A stretch of 64,000 bases of DNA from Izhakiella australiensis (GCF_002006995.1 NZ_MRUL01000012.1:62001-126000), one strand, 5' to 3'. Shown: positions 31,130 to 41,770, counted from the first letter of the stretch. Notes: generated from the sequence alone by a model not told the origin. Translations and numbers: made by a program.

Positions 31130-32410
31130 ATGGCTGATAAAAAAGCAACGCTTACCCTTGAAGGTGGAACGCCTATCGAGCTGAAAGTGCTGAAAGGCAC
31201 CCTCGGCCAGGATGTCGTAGATGTACGCAATCTGGGCTCTAACGATCTGTTTACCTTCGATCCGGGGTTCACTTCTACAGCGTCCTGCGAGTCAAAAATT
31301 ACGTACATTGATGGCGATGAAGGTATCCTGCTGCACCGCGGCTTTCCTATTGATGAGCTGGCAACACATTCAAATTACCTTGAAGTTTGTTACATTTTGC
31401 TGAATGGCGAAGCACCTAACAAAAAACAGTTCGAGGAATTCAAAACCATCGTCACCCGTCACACCATGATCCATGAGCAGATAACCCATCTGTTCCGCGG
31501 TTTCCGTCGTGACTCGCACCCGATGGCCGTGATGTGTGGCGTTACCGGCGCGCTGGCGGCATTTTACCATGACGCCATGGACGTTAATATCGAGCGCCAT
31601 CGCGAAATCGCAGCGTTCCGACTACTCTCCAAAATGCCAACCGTAACCGCGATGTGTTACAAATACTCGATTGGCCAGCCTTTTGTTTATCCTCGTAACG
31701 ATCTCTCCTATGCCGGTAACTTCCTCCACATGATGTTCTCCACGCCTTGTGAAGACTATAAGGTGAACCCGGTACTGGAAAAAGCCATGGATCGTATCCT
31801 GATCCTGCATGCCGATCACGAGCAGAACGCCTCCACATCGACCGTGCGTACCGCGGGCTCTTCCGGAGCGAATCCGTTCGCCTGTATCGCTGCGGGTATC
31901 GCCTCGCTGTGGGGACCGGCGCACGGTGGCGCTAACGAAGCCTGTCTGCGGATGCTGGAAGAGATCGAAACCGTCGAACATATCCCGGAATTCCTGCGCC
32001 GGGCGAAAGATAAAAATGACTCTTTCCGCCTGATGGGCTTTGGTCACCGCGTTTACAAAAACTATGACCCACGCGCCACCGTAATGCGCGAAACCTGCCA
32101 TGAAGTGCTGCAGGAGCTGGGGATGAAGGATGACCTGCTTGAAGTCGCCATGGAGCTGGAGCATATTGCGCTCAATGACCCCTACTTCATCGAACGTAAG
32201 CTCTACCCGAACGTCGACTTCTACTCCGGGCTGATTCTGAAAGCGATGGGTATTCCGATTTCCATGTTTACCGCCATTTTCGCCATGGCGCGTACCGTCG
32301 GCTGGATTGCCCACTGGAAAGAGATGCACGACGAAGGTATGAAGATCGCGCGTCCACGCCAGCTCTACACCGGCTATGAGAAACGCAGCTTTAAGTCCAA
32401 TCTGAAGTAA
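31130..32410 (+). CDS. gltA: Citrate synthase (type II)
   Basis: GltA condenses acetyl-CoA and oxaloacetate to citrate at the TCA entry point. The 426-residue product has the three catalytic residues in [24 protein letters not shown] and the later Asp (VDFYSGL), and the N-terminal extension typical of hexameric, NADH-inhibited enzymes. AAGGAGACTGTAA precedes the ATG. Confidence 0.98.
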   Translation: MADKKATLTLEGGTPIELKVLKGTLGQDVVDVRNLGSNDLFTFDPGFTSTASCESKITYIDGDEGILLHRGFPIDELATHSNYLEVCYILLNGEAPNKKQFEEFKTIVTRHTMIHEQITHLFRGFRRDSHPMAVMCGVTGALAAFYHDAMDVNIERHREIAAFRLLSKMPTVTAMCYKYSIGQPFVYPRNDLSYAGNFLHMMFSTPCEDYKVNPVLEKAMDRILILHADHEQNASTSTVRTAGSSGANPFACIAAGIASLWGPAHGGANEACLRMLEEIETVEHIPEFLRRAKDKNDSFRLMGFGHRVYKNYDPRATVMRETCHEVLQELGMKDDLLEVAMELEHIALNDPYFIERKLYPNVDFYSGLILKAMGIPISMFTAIFAMARTVGWIAHWKEMHDEGMKIARPRQLYTGYEKRSFKSNLK

Positions 32411-32430
32411 AACGGCTTTTCACTGCGATG

Positions 32431-32458
32431 AAAAACGGACGCTGCGGCGTCCGTTTTT
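32431..32458. terminator. Bidirectional terminator between gltA and nei
   Basis: AACGGACGC-TGCG-GCGTCCGTT is flanked by A5 on the left and T5 on the right, so it can stop both gltA (plus) and nei (minus). Confidence 0.9.
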
Positions 32459-33236
32459 ATTTCTGACAGCCCGGACACCAGAAGAACGGCCGCGAAGACA
32501 GCGTCTGTTTCTGAATAGCCTCACCACAGCGCCGGCACTTTTTCCCCTGGCGGTGGAACACTTCGAAGCGAAACGTTCCCTCTTTATCCATGGTCCCGCG
32601 CGTCTGATAAGAAAGCCGCGGCACCGCAATCAACGCCTGAGACAGCGTCTGGCACTGCTGCGGCGTCAAATCCATACTACGATGCGTCGCCAGCAGCCCG
32701 GCGTGCCAGAGGATCTCCACCCGCAGATAGTTACCCAGCCCGGCGAGAAATGCCTGGTCGAGCAGCAGTCCGCTGAACTGGCGACAGCGAAAGCGCGCCG
32801 ATAGCAATCGTTCGGCGACCTGCGCCACATTGAGACGAGGATCAAGCACGTCCGGCCCGACCCGCTGCAAAAAGGGATGTTCCACCAGCCCCTGGGCGTT
32901 GAGCAGCTCAATATCCGAGGCGCTGTACAGCAGCGCCTGTTTCTCACGCGTGGCCAGTTTAACCCGCAGTACCCGCCGGGTATCCAGCGTCTCGTCAGCC
33001 TCAGCAATGCGCCAGACCCCGTACAGCTGGTTATGGCTGTAAAGCGTCAGGCCATTGCTGAAGTGGGTGAGCATTGCCTTACCGCGCGTTGCGATATCCG
33101 TTATATGTTCGCCTTCCAGCGCCGGCGCATAGGTTTTCAGCGCCGGCATAGCAAACCACACTTCCGTCAGCGCTTGCTGTCCGACCGCCTCCTCCAGCTG
33201 GTCGGCCACCCGCCTTATTTCCGGTCCCTCTGGCAT
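32457..33236 (-). CDS. nei: Endonuclease VIII (DNA glycosylase/AP lyase)
   Basis: Nei removes oxidised pyrimidines and cuts the abasic site. The 259-residue product begins MPEGPEIRR; Pro2 and Glu3 form the catalytic pair after Met removal. A C-terminal zinc finger CRRC...CPGC is present (residues about 235-257), as is the H2TH segment. The longer open frame upstream to 33290 cannot be used because the Pro must be N-terminal. It lies 13 bp downstream of pcp. Confidence 0.96.
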   Translation of the reverse strand: MPEGPEIRRVADQLEEAVGQQALTEVWFAMPALKTYAPALEGEHITDIATRGKAMLTHFSNGLTLYSHNQLYGVWRIAEADETLDTRRVLRVKLATREKQALLYSASDIELLNAQGLVEHPFLQRVGPDVLDPRLNVAQVAERLLSARFRCRQFSGLLLDQAFLAGLGNYLRVEILWHAGLLATHRSMDLTPQQCQTLSQALIAVPRLSYQTRGTMDKEGTFRFEVFHRQGKKCRRCGEAIQKQTLSSRPFFWCPGCQK

Positions 33237-33249
33237 AATCGCTCCGTGA

Positions 33250-33897
33250 TTAGTGCGTGGCGCCGCCCGTCTGGCGGATGTCTTCTTCAACGCTGAGCGC
33301 GGCGGTTAATGCGGCTTCCAGCGCGCGAATAACGCTATCGGCTGACATACTGGCCTGCCCCGGATGGGCAACCGCCTGCTCCGGCAGGTAAGGTATGTGA
33401 ATAAAGCCGCCGCGCACCTGCGGCCTGTGCTGATGCAGGTAGTGCAGCAAACCGTACATCACATGGTTGCATACGTAGGTGCCGGCGGTTTGCGATACCG
33501 CCGCCGGAATACCCGCTTCGCGAATCGCGGCGACCATGGCTTTGATCGGCAAGGTAGCAAAATACGCTGCCGGCCCTTCTGCGGCGATTGGCCGGTCAAT
33601 GGGCTGCTGACCGCAATTATCGGCAATGCGCGCATCGTCAACGTTAATGCCGATGCGCTCGACGCTGACCTCTGCCCGCCCGCCTGCCTGGCCGACGGCC
33701 AGCACCATTACGGGCTGCACGCTTTCAATCGTTTGCTGCAGCACCGTCAGCGATTGCCCGAACGCACAGGGCAGCTGGCGCGCGATAACCGTTGCGCCCA
33801 CCAGCTCGCGCCTATCCAGCTGACGTACCGCTTCCCATGACGGGTTCAGCGTTTCGCCGTCAAACGGCTCAAAGGCGGTAATCAGTATCGTTTTCAT
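33250..33897 (-). CDS. pcp: Pyroglutamyl-peptidase I
   Basis: A C15 cysteine peptidase that removes N-terminal pyroglutamate. The 215-residue product shows the catalytic Glu in [14 protein letters not shown], the catalytic Cys in [15 protein letters not shown] and the His in GFIHIPYLP. Length is as in the family. E. coli K-12 has no pcp at this locus, where nei and ybgI are neighbours of other genes; here it sits between them on the same strand. Confidence 0.95.
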   Translation of the reverse strand: MKTILITAFEPFDGETLNPSWEAVRQLDRRELVGATVIARQLPCAFGQSLTVLQQTIESVQPVMVLAVGQAGGRAEVSVERIGINVDDARIADNCGQQPIDRPIAAEGPAAYFATLPIKAMVAAIREAGIPAAVSQTAGTYVCNHVMYGLLHYLHQHRPQVRGGFIHIPYLPEQAVAHPGQASMSADSVIRALEAALTAALSVEEDIRQTGGATH

Positions 33898-34000
33898 TGC
33901 AACTCCTCAGCTTTCTTTGCTCTGTGACGCACCACGATCGGGAAAGCGATAGCTTGTGGACCGGCGACGCATAGCATATTGCGACCAGTCCCTGCCCTGC

Positions 34001-34744
34001 TCACGCCGGATTATCGATATCGATAAAGGTGACATCCAGCTGGTGTTCCTTTGCCAGCCACTCACCCAGAGCGCGAATACCAGCACGTTCGGTGGCATGG
34101 TGGCCGGCGGCGTAAAAATGCAGGCCGCACTCGCGCGCGGTATGAATGGTTTTTTCGGACACCTCACCGCTGATAAAAGCATCAACGCCAAAGGCCGCCG
34201 CCTCGTCGATAAAGCCCTGACCACCGCCGGTACACCAGGCCACGCGGCGAATCGTCGCCGGCGCGTTGTCACCGCAGTGTAGCGGCGGGCGATGGAGCTT
34301 CTCGCCGATGTGCCGGGCAAACGCCGCGCCGTCCAGCGGTGTGGTTAGCTCTCCCCAGGGGACCAGCGGCATAATTTCGCCGCGGACCTCGATATCCAAC
34401 AGGCTGGCCAGCTGCGCATTGTTGCCGAGCGTCGGATGCGCATCCAGCGGCAGATGCCAGCCAAACAGATTAATATCGTTGGTCAGCAGCGTTTTCAGAC
34501 GCTGGCGTTTCATGCCGCTGATAACCGCGGGCTCCGATTTCCAGAAATAACCGTGATGGACCAGCACCGCATCCGCTTGCAGGCGCACCGCCTCGTCCAG
34601 CAGCGCCTGGCAGGCGGTAACCCCCGTCACAATGCGCTTAATTTCCGGGCGGCCTTCAACCTGCAATCCGTTGGGGGCGTAATCCTGAAAGCTGGCAGTG
34701 TTCAACTGCCGGTTAACAATCTGTTCCAGTTCGCTATTGCGCAT
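34001..34744 (-). CDS. ybgI: NIF3-family metal-binding protein YbgI
   Basis: A 247-residue NIF3/DUF34 protein, a toroidal hexamer with a dinuclear metal site; annotated as GTP cyclohydrolase 1 type 2 homolog but its reaction is not settled. The metal-binding motif LVHHGYFW and the C-terminal AAGHHATERAGIRAL are conserved. Length equals E. coli YbgI. It follows phrB by 11 bp. The 103 bp after its stop, before pcp, show nothing notable. Confidence 0.95.
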   Translation of the reverse strand: MRNSELEQIVNRQLNTASFQDYAPNGLQVEGRPEIKRIVTGVTACQALLDEAVRLQADAVLVHHGYFWKSEPAVISGMKRQRLKTLLTNDINLFGWHLPLDAHPTLGNNAQLASLLDIEVRGEIMPLVPWGELTTPLDGAAFARHIGEKLHRPPLHCGDNAPATIRRVAWCTGGGQGFIDEAAAFGVDAFISGEVSEKTIHTARECGLHFYAAGHHATERAGIRALGEWLAKEHQLDVTFIDIDNPA

Positions 34745-34755
34745 CAGATATCCTG

Positions 34756-36177
34756 TTAATTCTTTGCTGCCTCAAAGGCATCCAGCGTTTGTTTTCTTGC
34801 TGCTTTATGTTCCACAATTGGCGCCGGATATGCGAGTTTTTGCTGATTTTTTTTCGCCCATTCATGAGGTGCATGGATACCGTTGTCCGGCACGTCTTTC
34901 AACTCAGGAACCCAGCGGCGGATAAAATCACCGCCGGCATCAAAGCGTTCGCTCTGGGTGGTTGGATTGAAAATACGAAAATAGGGCGCGGCGTCGGTGC
35001 CGGTTGATGCCGCCCACTGCCAGCCGCCATTATTAGCCGCCAGATCGCCGTCGATCAGCTGCTCAATAAAATGACGCTCGCCGATGCGCCAGTCGAGCAG
35101 CAGGTCTTTAACCAGAAAGCTGGCGCTGATCATGCGCAGTCGGTTATGCATCCATCCCAGGGTTTTAAGCTGACGCATCGCCGCATCAACGATAGGATAA
35201 CCGGTCTGCCCCTCACGCCAGGCTTGCAGATGGCGATCGTTTTTCTGCCAGCGGATATTACGCGTCCAGTCAACGAACGGCTGGTGTTTACACAAAGCCG
35301 GCCAGGCCACCAGCAGGTGGCGGTAAAATTCGCGCCAGATGATTTCATTCAGCCAGACAAAAGCCCGATCGCCGTCCAGCGCCTGCGGATGCTCGGCCAG
35401 TACCCGGTGCAAACACTGACGCGGAGAAAGCACCCCCAGCGCCAGGTAAACCGACAGCCGACTGGTGCCATCCTGCGCCGGGATATCACGCCGGTCGGGA
35501 TACTCGCCGACAGGGGTCTTGCAGAACTGGCGCAGTCGCTTAAGGGCCGCGTCTTCGCCGGCAGGAAACAGGGTTTGGTCGTAACCCTGGCAGGGATAAT
35601 CAAATTTTTTCAGCGCCGGTTTACGCGCCAGCGGCGCCCCTTCACGGGCAGCGGGCGCGTTGACGCAGACAGGCAGCTCCTGCTGCAAACGTTTAATCAC
35701 CGCTTTGGAGAACGGCGTAAACACTTTGTACATTGCCTGGCCGCCGGTCTGTATGGTTCCCGGCGCAAACAGCAGGCTGTCATCGAATCCCTGCACCTCA
35801 ATGTCAGCCTTGTTCAGTTCGCGTTCAGCCTGCACGTCGCGGTCGCGTTCATTGACTTCATACTGATAGTTATAAAACACGCGCTCAACATGGTGCTTTT
35901 TACAAAAAGCCATCAGGCTTTCCACCGCGCCAGCAAAATCGCTGCTGGTTTCCTGATAGAGGGCGATGCCTTTTTGTGCCAGCGCCGCCTGTACATCCTG
36001 CAGGCTATGCCAGAGAAATTCCGCCTGCCTCGGTGCCATTCCATGCTTTTGCCACTGGCCGGGAGTAGCAATAAATAGCGCGATAACTTTTGCCTGAGCG
36101 TCGCGACATGCAGCGTGTAACGCATAGTTATCATGAATTCTCAGATCGTTACGTAGCCAGACCAGATGGGTCTTCAT
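34756..36177 (-). CDS. phrB: Deoxyribodipyrimidine photolyase
   Basis: A class I CPD photolyase that repairs UV dimers using FADH- and an antenna folate. The 473-residue product starts THLVWLRNDLRIHDN and has the FAD-binding region (DGTSRLSVYLALG, WLNEIIWREFYRHLL) and the C-terminal signature GWMHNRLRM with DLAANNGGWQWAASTGTDAAPYFRIFNP. It follows ybgA by 18 bp, the E. coli order. Confidence 0.97.
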   Translation of the reverse strand: MKTHLVWLRNDLRIHDNYALHAACRDAQAKVIALFIATPGQWQKHGMAPRQAEFLWHSLQDVQAALAQKGIALYQETSSDFAGAVESLMAFCKKHHVERVFYNYQYEVNERDRDVQAERELNKADIEVQGFDDSLLFAPGTIQTGGQAMYKVFTPFSKAVIKRLQQELPVCVNAPAAREGAPLARKPALKKFDYPCQGYDQTLFPAGEDAALKRLRQFCKTPVGEYPDRRDIPAQDGTSRLSVYLALGVLSPRQCLHRVLAEHPQALDGDRAFVWLNEIIWREFYRHLLVAWPALCKHQPFVDWTRNIRWQKNDRHLQAWREGQTGYPIVDAAMRQLKTLGWMHNRLRMISASFLVKDLLLDWRIGERHFIEQLIDGDLAANNGGWQWAASTGTDAAPYFRIFNPTTQSERFDAGGDFIRRWVPELKDVPDNGIHAPHEWAKKNQQKLAYPAPIVEHKAARKQTLDAFEAAKN

Positions 36178-36195
36178 AAAACTCCTTCGCGTTAA

Positions 36196-37152
36196 TCAGT
36201 GACCGTAACGCAGCCGCAGGGCTTCCGGATAGGGTTCGAAGTAGCGCTGCTGTGCCAGCCAGCTGTTGGGATACTCCGCCATATAGTGTTTCAGCAAGGT
36301 GATCGGCGCCAATAGCGGCTGCAATCCGCGCCGGTAGTGATCGATGAGCGAAGCCAGCTCCTGACGCTGCGGCGAGCTTAACTCACGGCGGAAATAGCCC
36401 TGCACGTGCATCAGTACGTTGGTATGGTTGCTGCGGGTGGCCTGATTTTTCATTAAATCCATCAGGCGCTGACGGTATTCACCCGCGTACTCTTCCAGCG
36501 AATCCCAGCTGTCCATGGCGGCGACGAAGCGCCCAAGATCGCGATACTCCTGCTGGTTATGGGCCAGTAAAGACAGCTTGTAGCGGCTGTGAAAATCCAT
36601 CAGCTTCGCCCGGGTCAGTCCGCTACGCCACAGGCGGTTTAACTCGTGCAGCGTGTAGACGCGCTCAACGAAGTTTTCCCGGATGGCGGCATCGTTCAGG
36701 CGCCCCTCTTCTTCCACCGGCAGCCACGGCATCGCCGCCATCAGTTCGGCGGTGAATAAACCGCGCCCGGCTTTACGATTAATATTGCTGTCAGGCTGAT
36801 AAAGTCTTACCCGCTCCATGCCGCAACTTGGCGATTTTGCGCAGACAATGTAGCCGCAAAGATGGCCCAGCGAGGCCGCCTTTTGTTGCGAGAAAGCCCG
36901 CATTTGTTCGGTCAGCGGCTCGCCCTCGCCGTTGCTAAAAACTAGCGACACCTCCCCTTCTGGCTGTTCAGTAAGCCGCAGCGCCGGGCGCGGCGTATCC
37001 AGCCCAATGGCAATTTCCGGGCAGACGGGTTCATAGCGCATGTAAGGCGCCAGCTCGTTGGTGGCAAAGTCACAGCGTTTGTGTCCGCCATCAAAGCGAA
37101 CATTTTTACCGAGCAGGCAAGCACTGATTCCTACGGGGATTTTCTCACTCAT
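36196..37152 (-). CDS. ybgA: DUF523-DUF1722 fusion protein (YbgA with N-terminal TudS-like domain)
   Basis: A 318-residue two-domain protein. Residues 1-150 are DUF523, with conserved Cys in ISACLLG, VCPEIAIG and KSPSCGMERVR; characterised members (TudS) are Fe-S thiouracil desulfurases. Residues about 190-310 are DUF1722, the only domain of E. coli YbgA (169 aa), ending AEYPNSWLAQQRYFEPYPEALRLRYGH-like. It heads the operon with phrB. A role in nucleobase or UV-damage metabolism is inferred from the domain and the photolyase neighbour. Confidence 0.9.
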   Translation of the reverse strand: MSEKIPVGISACLLGKNVRFDGGHKRCDFATNELAPYMRYEPVCPEIAIGLDTPRPALRLTEQPEGEVSLVFSNGEGEPLTEQMRAFSQQKAASLGHLCGYIVCAKSPSCGMERVRLYQPDSNINRKAGRGLFTAELMAAMPWLPVEEEGRLNDAAIRENFVERVYTLHELNRLWRSGLTRAKLMDFHSRYKLSLLAHNQQEYRDLGRFVAAMDSWDSLEEYAGEYRQRLMDLMKNQATRSNHTNVLMHVQGYFRRELSSPQRQELASLIDHYRRGLQPLLAPITLLKHYMAEYPNSWLAQQRYFEPYPEALRLRYGH

Positions 37153-37246
37153 ACTTGTACAACCTTTTCATAACTGTATAAGTTAGAGTGTAGCCTAAAG
37201 TCTCCCCGCTGGCGTTAAATAATGGCCATGCCGGCATGACGAGGGG

Positions 37247-37274
37247 TAAAAAAAATCCCGCCAGCGGCGGGATT
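37247..37274 (-). terminator. Terminator after ybfA
   Basis: On the minus strand AATCCCGCC-GCT-GGCGGGATT is followed by seven T. It lies about 35 bp after the ybfA stop. Confidence 0.9.
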
Positions 37275-37307
37275 GGGGATTATTTTGCTAACGACTGAAA
37301 CCGGCAA

Positions 37308-37514
37308 TTAATAGTAATAGGCGCCGGTAGATTCAGCCTGTGACAGCCAGACCGGTTTGTTGCTGGTTTTTATCCAGTAGCGGTGCAAATAGCTGTAAAA
37401 GCGGGCGCGATCGCGGCGACGCAGCATAAAAGGCAGCGCCAGCACGCCGATGGTCACCGCAGTCAGGCGGCGCAAAAAAATATGAAGTGGTGAATATGAT
37501 TGATAGAGCGCCAT
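37308..37514 (-). CDS. ybfA: DUF2517 family membrane protein YbfA
   Basis: A 68-residue protein with one hydrophobic segment (about 12-31), same length as E. coli YbfA and sharing the [17 protein letters not shown] and [13 protein letters not shown] stretches. Function unknown. In E. coli it lies upstream of kdpFABCDE; here kdpE follows directly. Confidence 0.92.
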   Translation of the reverse strand: MALYQSYSPLHIFLRRLTAVTIGVLALPFMLRRRDRARFYSYLHRYWIKTSNKPVWLSQAESTGAYYY

Positions 37515-37782
37515 ATATCCTCCTGCTGTGAACGGCTCTTGATTGCGTAAAATAATACCGTCTTTTGTGTAAAAAAACTACTCATCCGACCACATCAAAC
37601 AGCCAAATCGTGCTTTTTTAGCCCCATGATGAAATTAAGTTTCACTTTGGTAATTTAAAGGTTAATTCAATGTTAACTAAATCACGATTTATCCGATATT
37701 ATTTACTGCGCCTTTAACAACGCGGCAGGCGTTTTTTTGTTAGATTAATTGCCAGCTAAATTAACGATTATGCAGATGCCAG

Positions 37783-38475
37783 ATGAGCCAGAACCAGACC
37801 AGCATTCTTATCGTCGAAGATGAAAAAGAGATCCGCCGCTTCCTGCGTATTACGCTTGAGTCCGAGTCACTACGGGTTTTTGAAGCGGAAACGTTGCAGC
37901 GCGGATTAATTGAGACCGCCACCCGCCAACCGGATTTAGTGATTCTCGATCTCGGCCTGCCGGACGGCGACGGCAATCTGTTTATTCGCGACGTGCGTCA
38001 ATGGTCGTCGGTGCCGATTATCGTGCTATCAGCGCGCAACGATGAGCAGGATAAAATTACCGCGCTGGATGCCGGCGCCAATGACTTTCTCACCAAACCC
38101 TTTGGCACCGGTGAGCTAATGGCAAGGGTACGGGTCGCGCTGCGCCACAGAAATAGCGCACAAGGCGCCGTCGGCAGCACGATTCAGCTTGGCGAAATTA
38201 CCCTGAACCTTGCGGAACGCCGGGTAACCCGGGGCAATGAGCATCTTCATCTGACGCCGATTGAATTTCGCCTGCTGGCCGCGCTGATGACCCATCCGGG
38301 AAAAGTGCTTACCCAGCGCCAGCTATTGAATGAAGTCTGGGGGCCGAACGCGGTGGAACATAATCACTATTTGCGTATCTATATGGGCCATCTGCGCCAA
38401 AAGCTGGAAATCACCCCGGCGCAGCCGCGCTATCTGCTTACCGAAACCGGCGTCGGCTATCGCTTTATGCCATAA
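37783..38475 (+). CDS. kdpE: Two-component response regulator KdpE (orphan)
   Basis: An OmpR-type regulator of 230 residues. The receiver has the acidic pair Glu12/Asp13, phosphoacceptor Asp56 in LVILDLGLPDGDG and Lys of LTKPFG; the winged helix has LTPIEFRLLAALMTHPGKVLTQ and WGPNAVEHNHYLRIYMGHLRQKLE, nearly identical to E. coli KdpE. No kdpFABC transporter or KdpD kinase gene is next to it; the 268 bp before it are non-coding. Its ribosome site is weak, perhaps because it was once coupled to kdpD. Confidence 0.93.
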   Translation: MSQNQTSILIVEDEKEIRRFLRITLESESLRVFEAETLQRGLIETATRQPDLVILDLGLPDGDGNLFIRDVRQWSSVPIIVLSARNDEQDKITALDAGANDFLTKPFGTGELMARVRVALRHRNSAQGAVGSTIQLGEITLNLAERRVTRGNEHLHLTPIEFRLLAALMTHPGKVLTQRQLLNEVWGPNAVEHNHYLRIYMGHLRQKLEITPAQPRYLLTETGVGYRFMP

Positions 38476-38513
38476 AAAAACCCCGCTCGGGCATACCGCC
38501 GACCGGGGTTTTA
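38474..38513. terminator. Bidirectional terminator between kdpE and pgm
   Basis: AAACCCCG and CGGGGTTTT pair with an inner GCTCGG/CCGAC stem; A7 on the left and T4 on the right allow use from both convergent genes. Confidence 0.85.
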
Positions 38514-38556
38514 TTCATCGCCTCAAACCAGAGATCTCACTCCGGCGACGATAAAA

Positions 38557-40197
38557 TCAGGCGTTTTTCAGCACTTCACTGACGATTTCAACCGCTTCTT
38601 TCTCAATAAGCAGGCGGTGTTCTTCGCCCAGGAAGCTTTCGCAATAGATTTTATAGGCATCTTCAGTACCGGACGGACGAGCAGCAAACCAGCCGTTTTT
38701 GGTCATCACTTTCAGTCCGCCGATGGATGCGCCGTTACCCGGCGCCGCCGTCAGACGATCGGTAATCGCATCGCCGGCCAGCGTATCCGCGCTCACCATT
38801 TCCGGCGACAGCTTAGACAATGCCGCTTTCTGTGCGGAGGTTGCCGCCGCCTGCAGGCGGTTATAGCTCGGCGCGCCGAAGCGAGCGGCCAGCTCGTCAT
38901 AGTGCTGCTGCGGATTTTTACCGGTTACCGCCGTAATTTCCGCCGCCAGCAGACAGAGAATAATGCCGTCTTTATCGGTAGACCAGGGCGTGCCGTCAAA
39001 GCGCAGGAAAGAAGCGCCGGCGCTCTCTTCGCCACCAAACCCGAAGCTGCCGTCAAACAGGCCATCAACAAACCATTTAAAGCCAACCGGCACTTCCACC
39101 AGCTTGCGGCCAATATCATTAACCACCCGGTCGATCATCGCGCTGGAGACCAGGGTTTTACCTACGGCAACCTCTTTGCCCCACTGCGGACGATGCTGGA
39201 AAAGGTAGTTGATCGCCACGGCAAGATAGTGGTTAGGATTCATCAGGCCCGCCGGGGTAACGATACCGTGGCGGTCATAGTCCGGGTCATTACCGAATGC
39301 CAGATCAAACTTATCGCGCAGCGCCAGCAGGCCGGCCATGGCGCATTCTGAAGAGCAGTCCATACGCACCGCGCCGTCTTTATCCAGATGCATAAAGCGG
39401 AAAGTCTGGTCGATAGCGTCGTTTACGATAGTCAGGTTCAGCTTGTAATGCTCAGCGATACGCTGCCAGTAAGCCATACCCGAACCACCAAGCGGATCGA
39501 CGCCAATGTTCAGATTCGCTTTCTGAATCGCGGCAAAATCGATAACCTGCGCCAACCCCTCGACGTAGGGCTGAATAAGATCCTGCTCAAGGATACGCCC
39601 ACTTGCCCAGGCCTGATCGAGCGGCAGGCGTTTGACCTCTTTCAGCCCGCCGGCAATCAGCTGATTCGCCCGCTCTTCCACGACTTTCGTCACGTTGGTA
39701 TCTGCCGGGCCGCCGTTTGGCGGATTGTATTTAATCCCGCCATCATCCGGCGGGTTATGAGATGGGGTGATGACAATCCCGTCAGCCTGCGCACCGCCGC
39801 GCTTATTGTGTTCAAGGATTGCATTTGAAATCGCGGGCGTCGGCGTGTAGCCATTTTCCTGCTGCACGATAACATCGACGCCGTTGGCGGCCAGCACTTC
39901 CAGCACCGAAATAATCGCCGGCTCGGAAAGGGCATGGGTATCTTTACCGACATAGCACGGGCCGGTAATGCCGTTCTTTTTGCGCTCTTCGGCTATCGCC
40001 TGAGCGATAGCAAGAATATGCACTTCATTAAAGCTATGACGGGCCGCACTGCCGCGATGGCCAGAAGTGCCAAATTTTACCGCGTGCTCTGCATTGCCGG
40101 TTTCCGGCTTCAGGACGTAGTACTGAGACGTTAACTGTGCAACGTTAATTAAATCGCTCTGCCGGGTCGGTTGACCGGCGCGTGGGTGGTTAGCCAT
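38557..40197 (-). CDS. pgm: Phosphoglucomutase (alpha-D-glucose phosphate-specific)
   Basis: Pgm interconverts glucose 1-phosphate and glucose 6-phosphate, linking glycolysis to glycogen and UDP-glucose. The 546-residue product has the phosphoserine loop [12 protein letters not shown], the metal loop [11 protein letters not shown] and [10 protein letters not shown]. The ATG at 40197 ([10 protein letters not shown]) follows AGGGAG at 8 bp and gives the E. coli length; a GTG two codons upstream is less likely. It ends the seqA-pgm unit. Confidence 0.97.
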   Translation of the reverse strand: MANHPRAGQPTRQSDLINVAQLTSQYYVLKPETGNAEHAVKFGTSGHRGSAARHSFNEVHILAIAQAIAEERKKNGITGPCYVGKDTHALSEPAIISVLEVLAANGVDVIVQQENGYTPTPAISNAILEHNKRGGAQADGIVITPSHNPPDDGGIKYNPPNGGPADTNVTKVVEERANQLIAGGLKEVKRLPLDQAWASGRILEQDLIQPYVEGLAQVIDFAAIQKANLNIGVDPLGGSGMAYWQRIAEHYKLNLTIVNDAIDQTFRFMHLDKDGAVRMDCSSECAMAGLLALRDKFDLAFGNDPDYDRHGIVTPAGLMNPNHYLAVAINYLFQHRPQWGKEVAVGKTLVSSAMIDRVVNDIGRKLVEVPVGFKWFVDGLFDGSFGFGGEESAGASFLRFDGTPWSTDKDGIILCLLAAEITAVTGKNPQQHYDELAARFGAPSYNRLQAAATSAQKAALSKLSPEMVSADTLAGDAITDRLTAAPGNGASIGGLKVMTKNGWFAARPSGTEDAYKIYCESFLGEEHRLLIEKEAVEIVSEVLKNA

Positions 40198-40222
40198 TGA
40201 CACGACTCCCTGAGACGCTTCA

Positions 40223-40756
40223 TTAAATGGTGCCGCAAACGCGCTCTGCCAGCTCTGCCGGTAGCTGCATCGCCGACATAATATGTTCGACCATGCTGCG
40301 TTTACGACCTGTGTTGGTGTTGGTAATTACCCAGTACGGCGTGCCGGGAACGTGCTTCGGCTTGGTCTGGGCTCCATTCTGAAGCAACGTTTGCTCATCG
40401 CCGGCAAAATAAGTCCGCGTACGGCCATGCAGCGATTCAGTCGCTGCTTTAAACGCACTGGCGTCTAACGAATAGAGCGTCGAGAGGACCAGCATAAAGC
40501 GATTTACTGCTTTTTTCTGCTCGGCATACTCATCAGAAAGCAGCAGTTCACGCACAGCGCGAACGCGATCCTGGGGACGACTAACCGCCTTATCCGCCTC
40601 CTTGCTTAGATTCGCCACCTCCGCAGCAGGCGCGTTTGCGCTCCCGGGCGTAAATTTCAGCATACGCCGCAAAATATCCGAGGCGCTTTCGCCAATATGC
40701 TGGGTGTGGCTGGCAATATAGCGGTATAGATCTTCGTCGACTTCTATCGTTTTCAT
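40223..40756 (-). CDS. seqA: Replication initiation negative modulator SeqA
   Basis: SeqA binds hemimethylated GATC clusters, sequestering oriC after initiation and organising new DNA. The 177-residue product has the N-terminal oligomerisation segment ([22 protein letters not shown]) and the C-terminal DNA-binding domain with [21 protein letters not shown]. It precedes pgm by 25 bp, the usual enterobacterial pairing. Confidence 0.98.
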   Translation of the reverse strand: MKTIEVDEDLYRYIASHTQHIGESASDILRRMLKFTPGSANAPAAEVANLSKEADKAVSRPQDRVRAVRELLLSDEYAEQKKAVNRFMLVLSTLYSLDASAFKAATESLHGRTRTYFAGDEQTLLQNGAQTKPKHVPGTPYWVITNTNTGRKRSMVEHIMSAMQLPAELAERVCGTI

Positions 40757-41005
40757 CTTTATCCAGTACGATTGTTGCTTCGCTCAACGCCAGTCCCGGC
40801 TGAAGCCAACAGCGATGCTTCAGCGTAAAGCGGCGCTAACGTGAGGATTATAAAGTTAAATCCTGCCGGGGTGTAGCATCACAACGCGTTGCAGGCAAAA
40901 GTCAGACTATGCCGCAAAGCAGAACAATACTTCCGATTCCCAACGGGCAGCGCAGATGGAAATCATGATAACCTAAGCGCTCCCGTTAGCCGTAAGAACT
41001 TTGTT

Positions 41006-41770
41006 ATGAATTTGAACGCCCGCCTGTTAACTGAACAATCCCCAGCCCAACATCGTCCGCTGGTGCTTATCCACGGCCTGTTCGGCAACCTCGACAACCT
41101 CGGCGTTCTGGCGCGCGACATACAGCACCAGCGCCCGGTAATCATGGTTGATGTGCGCAATCACGGCCTCTCGCCGCGCAGCGACGAAATGGACTATACC
41201 GCGATGGCGGGCGATCTGATCGATACGCTTGATCGTCATAACCTTGAGCAGGTTGATGTTGTTGGCCACTCAATGGGAGGAAAAATCGCCATGGCGCTGA
41301 CCGCCCTTGCGCCAGAGCGCATCGGCCAGCTGGCGGTAATGGATATTGCGCCGGTGGCTTATCAACAGCGTCATCACGATGACGTATTCGCCGCGCTGCG
41401 CGCCGTTACTCAAGCCGGCGTCACCACGCGCAGCGAAGCCAGCGCGATTATGCGTCACTCGGTTAATGAAGAGGGCGTTATCCAGTTTCTGCTGAAATCT
41501 TTCGAGCGCGGTGAGTGGCGCTTTAATGTCGAGGCGCTGTGGAATAATTACCCTACCCTCATCGGCTGGCAGCCGCTGCCTGCCTGGCATGGCCCGGCGC
41601 TTTTCATTCGCGGTGAACGCTCAGACTACCTTAAAGATGAATACCGCGATGCCCTGCTGGCGCAGTTTCCAGCGGCCAGGGCGCATGTCATCGCCGGGGC
41701 GGGTCACTGGGTTCACGCTGAAAAACCGCAGGCGGTATTAGCTGCGCTGCGACGCTTTTTTGCGCTTTAA
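41006..41770 (+). CDS. ybfF: Esterase YbfF
   Basis: An alpha/beta hydrolase of 254 residues with the oxyanion region LIHGLFGNLDNLG, nucleophile elbow GHSMGG and catalytic His in AGAGHWVHAEKP. E. coli YbfF hydrolyses acyl-CoA and other esters. The open frame extends to 40889, but homology starts at the ATG at 41006. Divergent from seqA; the 249 bp between hold both promoters. Confidence 0.95.
   Translation: MNLNARLLTEQSPAQHRPLVLIHGLFGNLDNLGVLARDIQHQRPVIMVDVRNHGLSPRSDEMDYTAMAGDLIDTLDRHNLEQVDVVGHSMGGKIAMALTALAPERIGQLAVMDIAPVAYQQRHHDDVFAALRAVTQAGVTTRSEASAIMRHSVNEEGVIQFLLKSFERGEWRFNVEALWNNYPTLIGWQPLPAWHGPALFIRGERSDYLKDEYRDALLAQFPAARAHVIAGAGHWVHAEKPQAVLAALRRFFAL

Noticed and set aside
33907..34320. 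137-codon minus-strand frame partly between pcp and ybgI
   Set aside because: Mostly an alternate frame of ybgI with Arg/Ser-rich sequence and no start signal.
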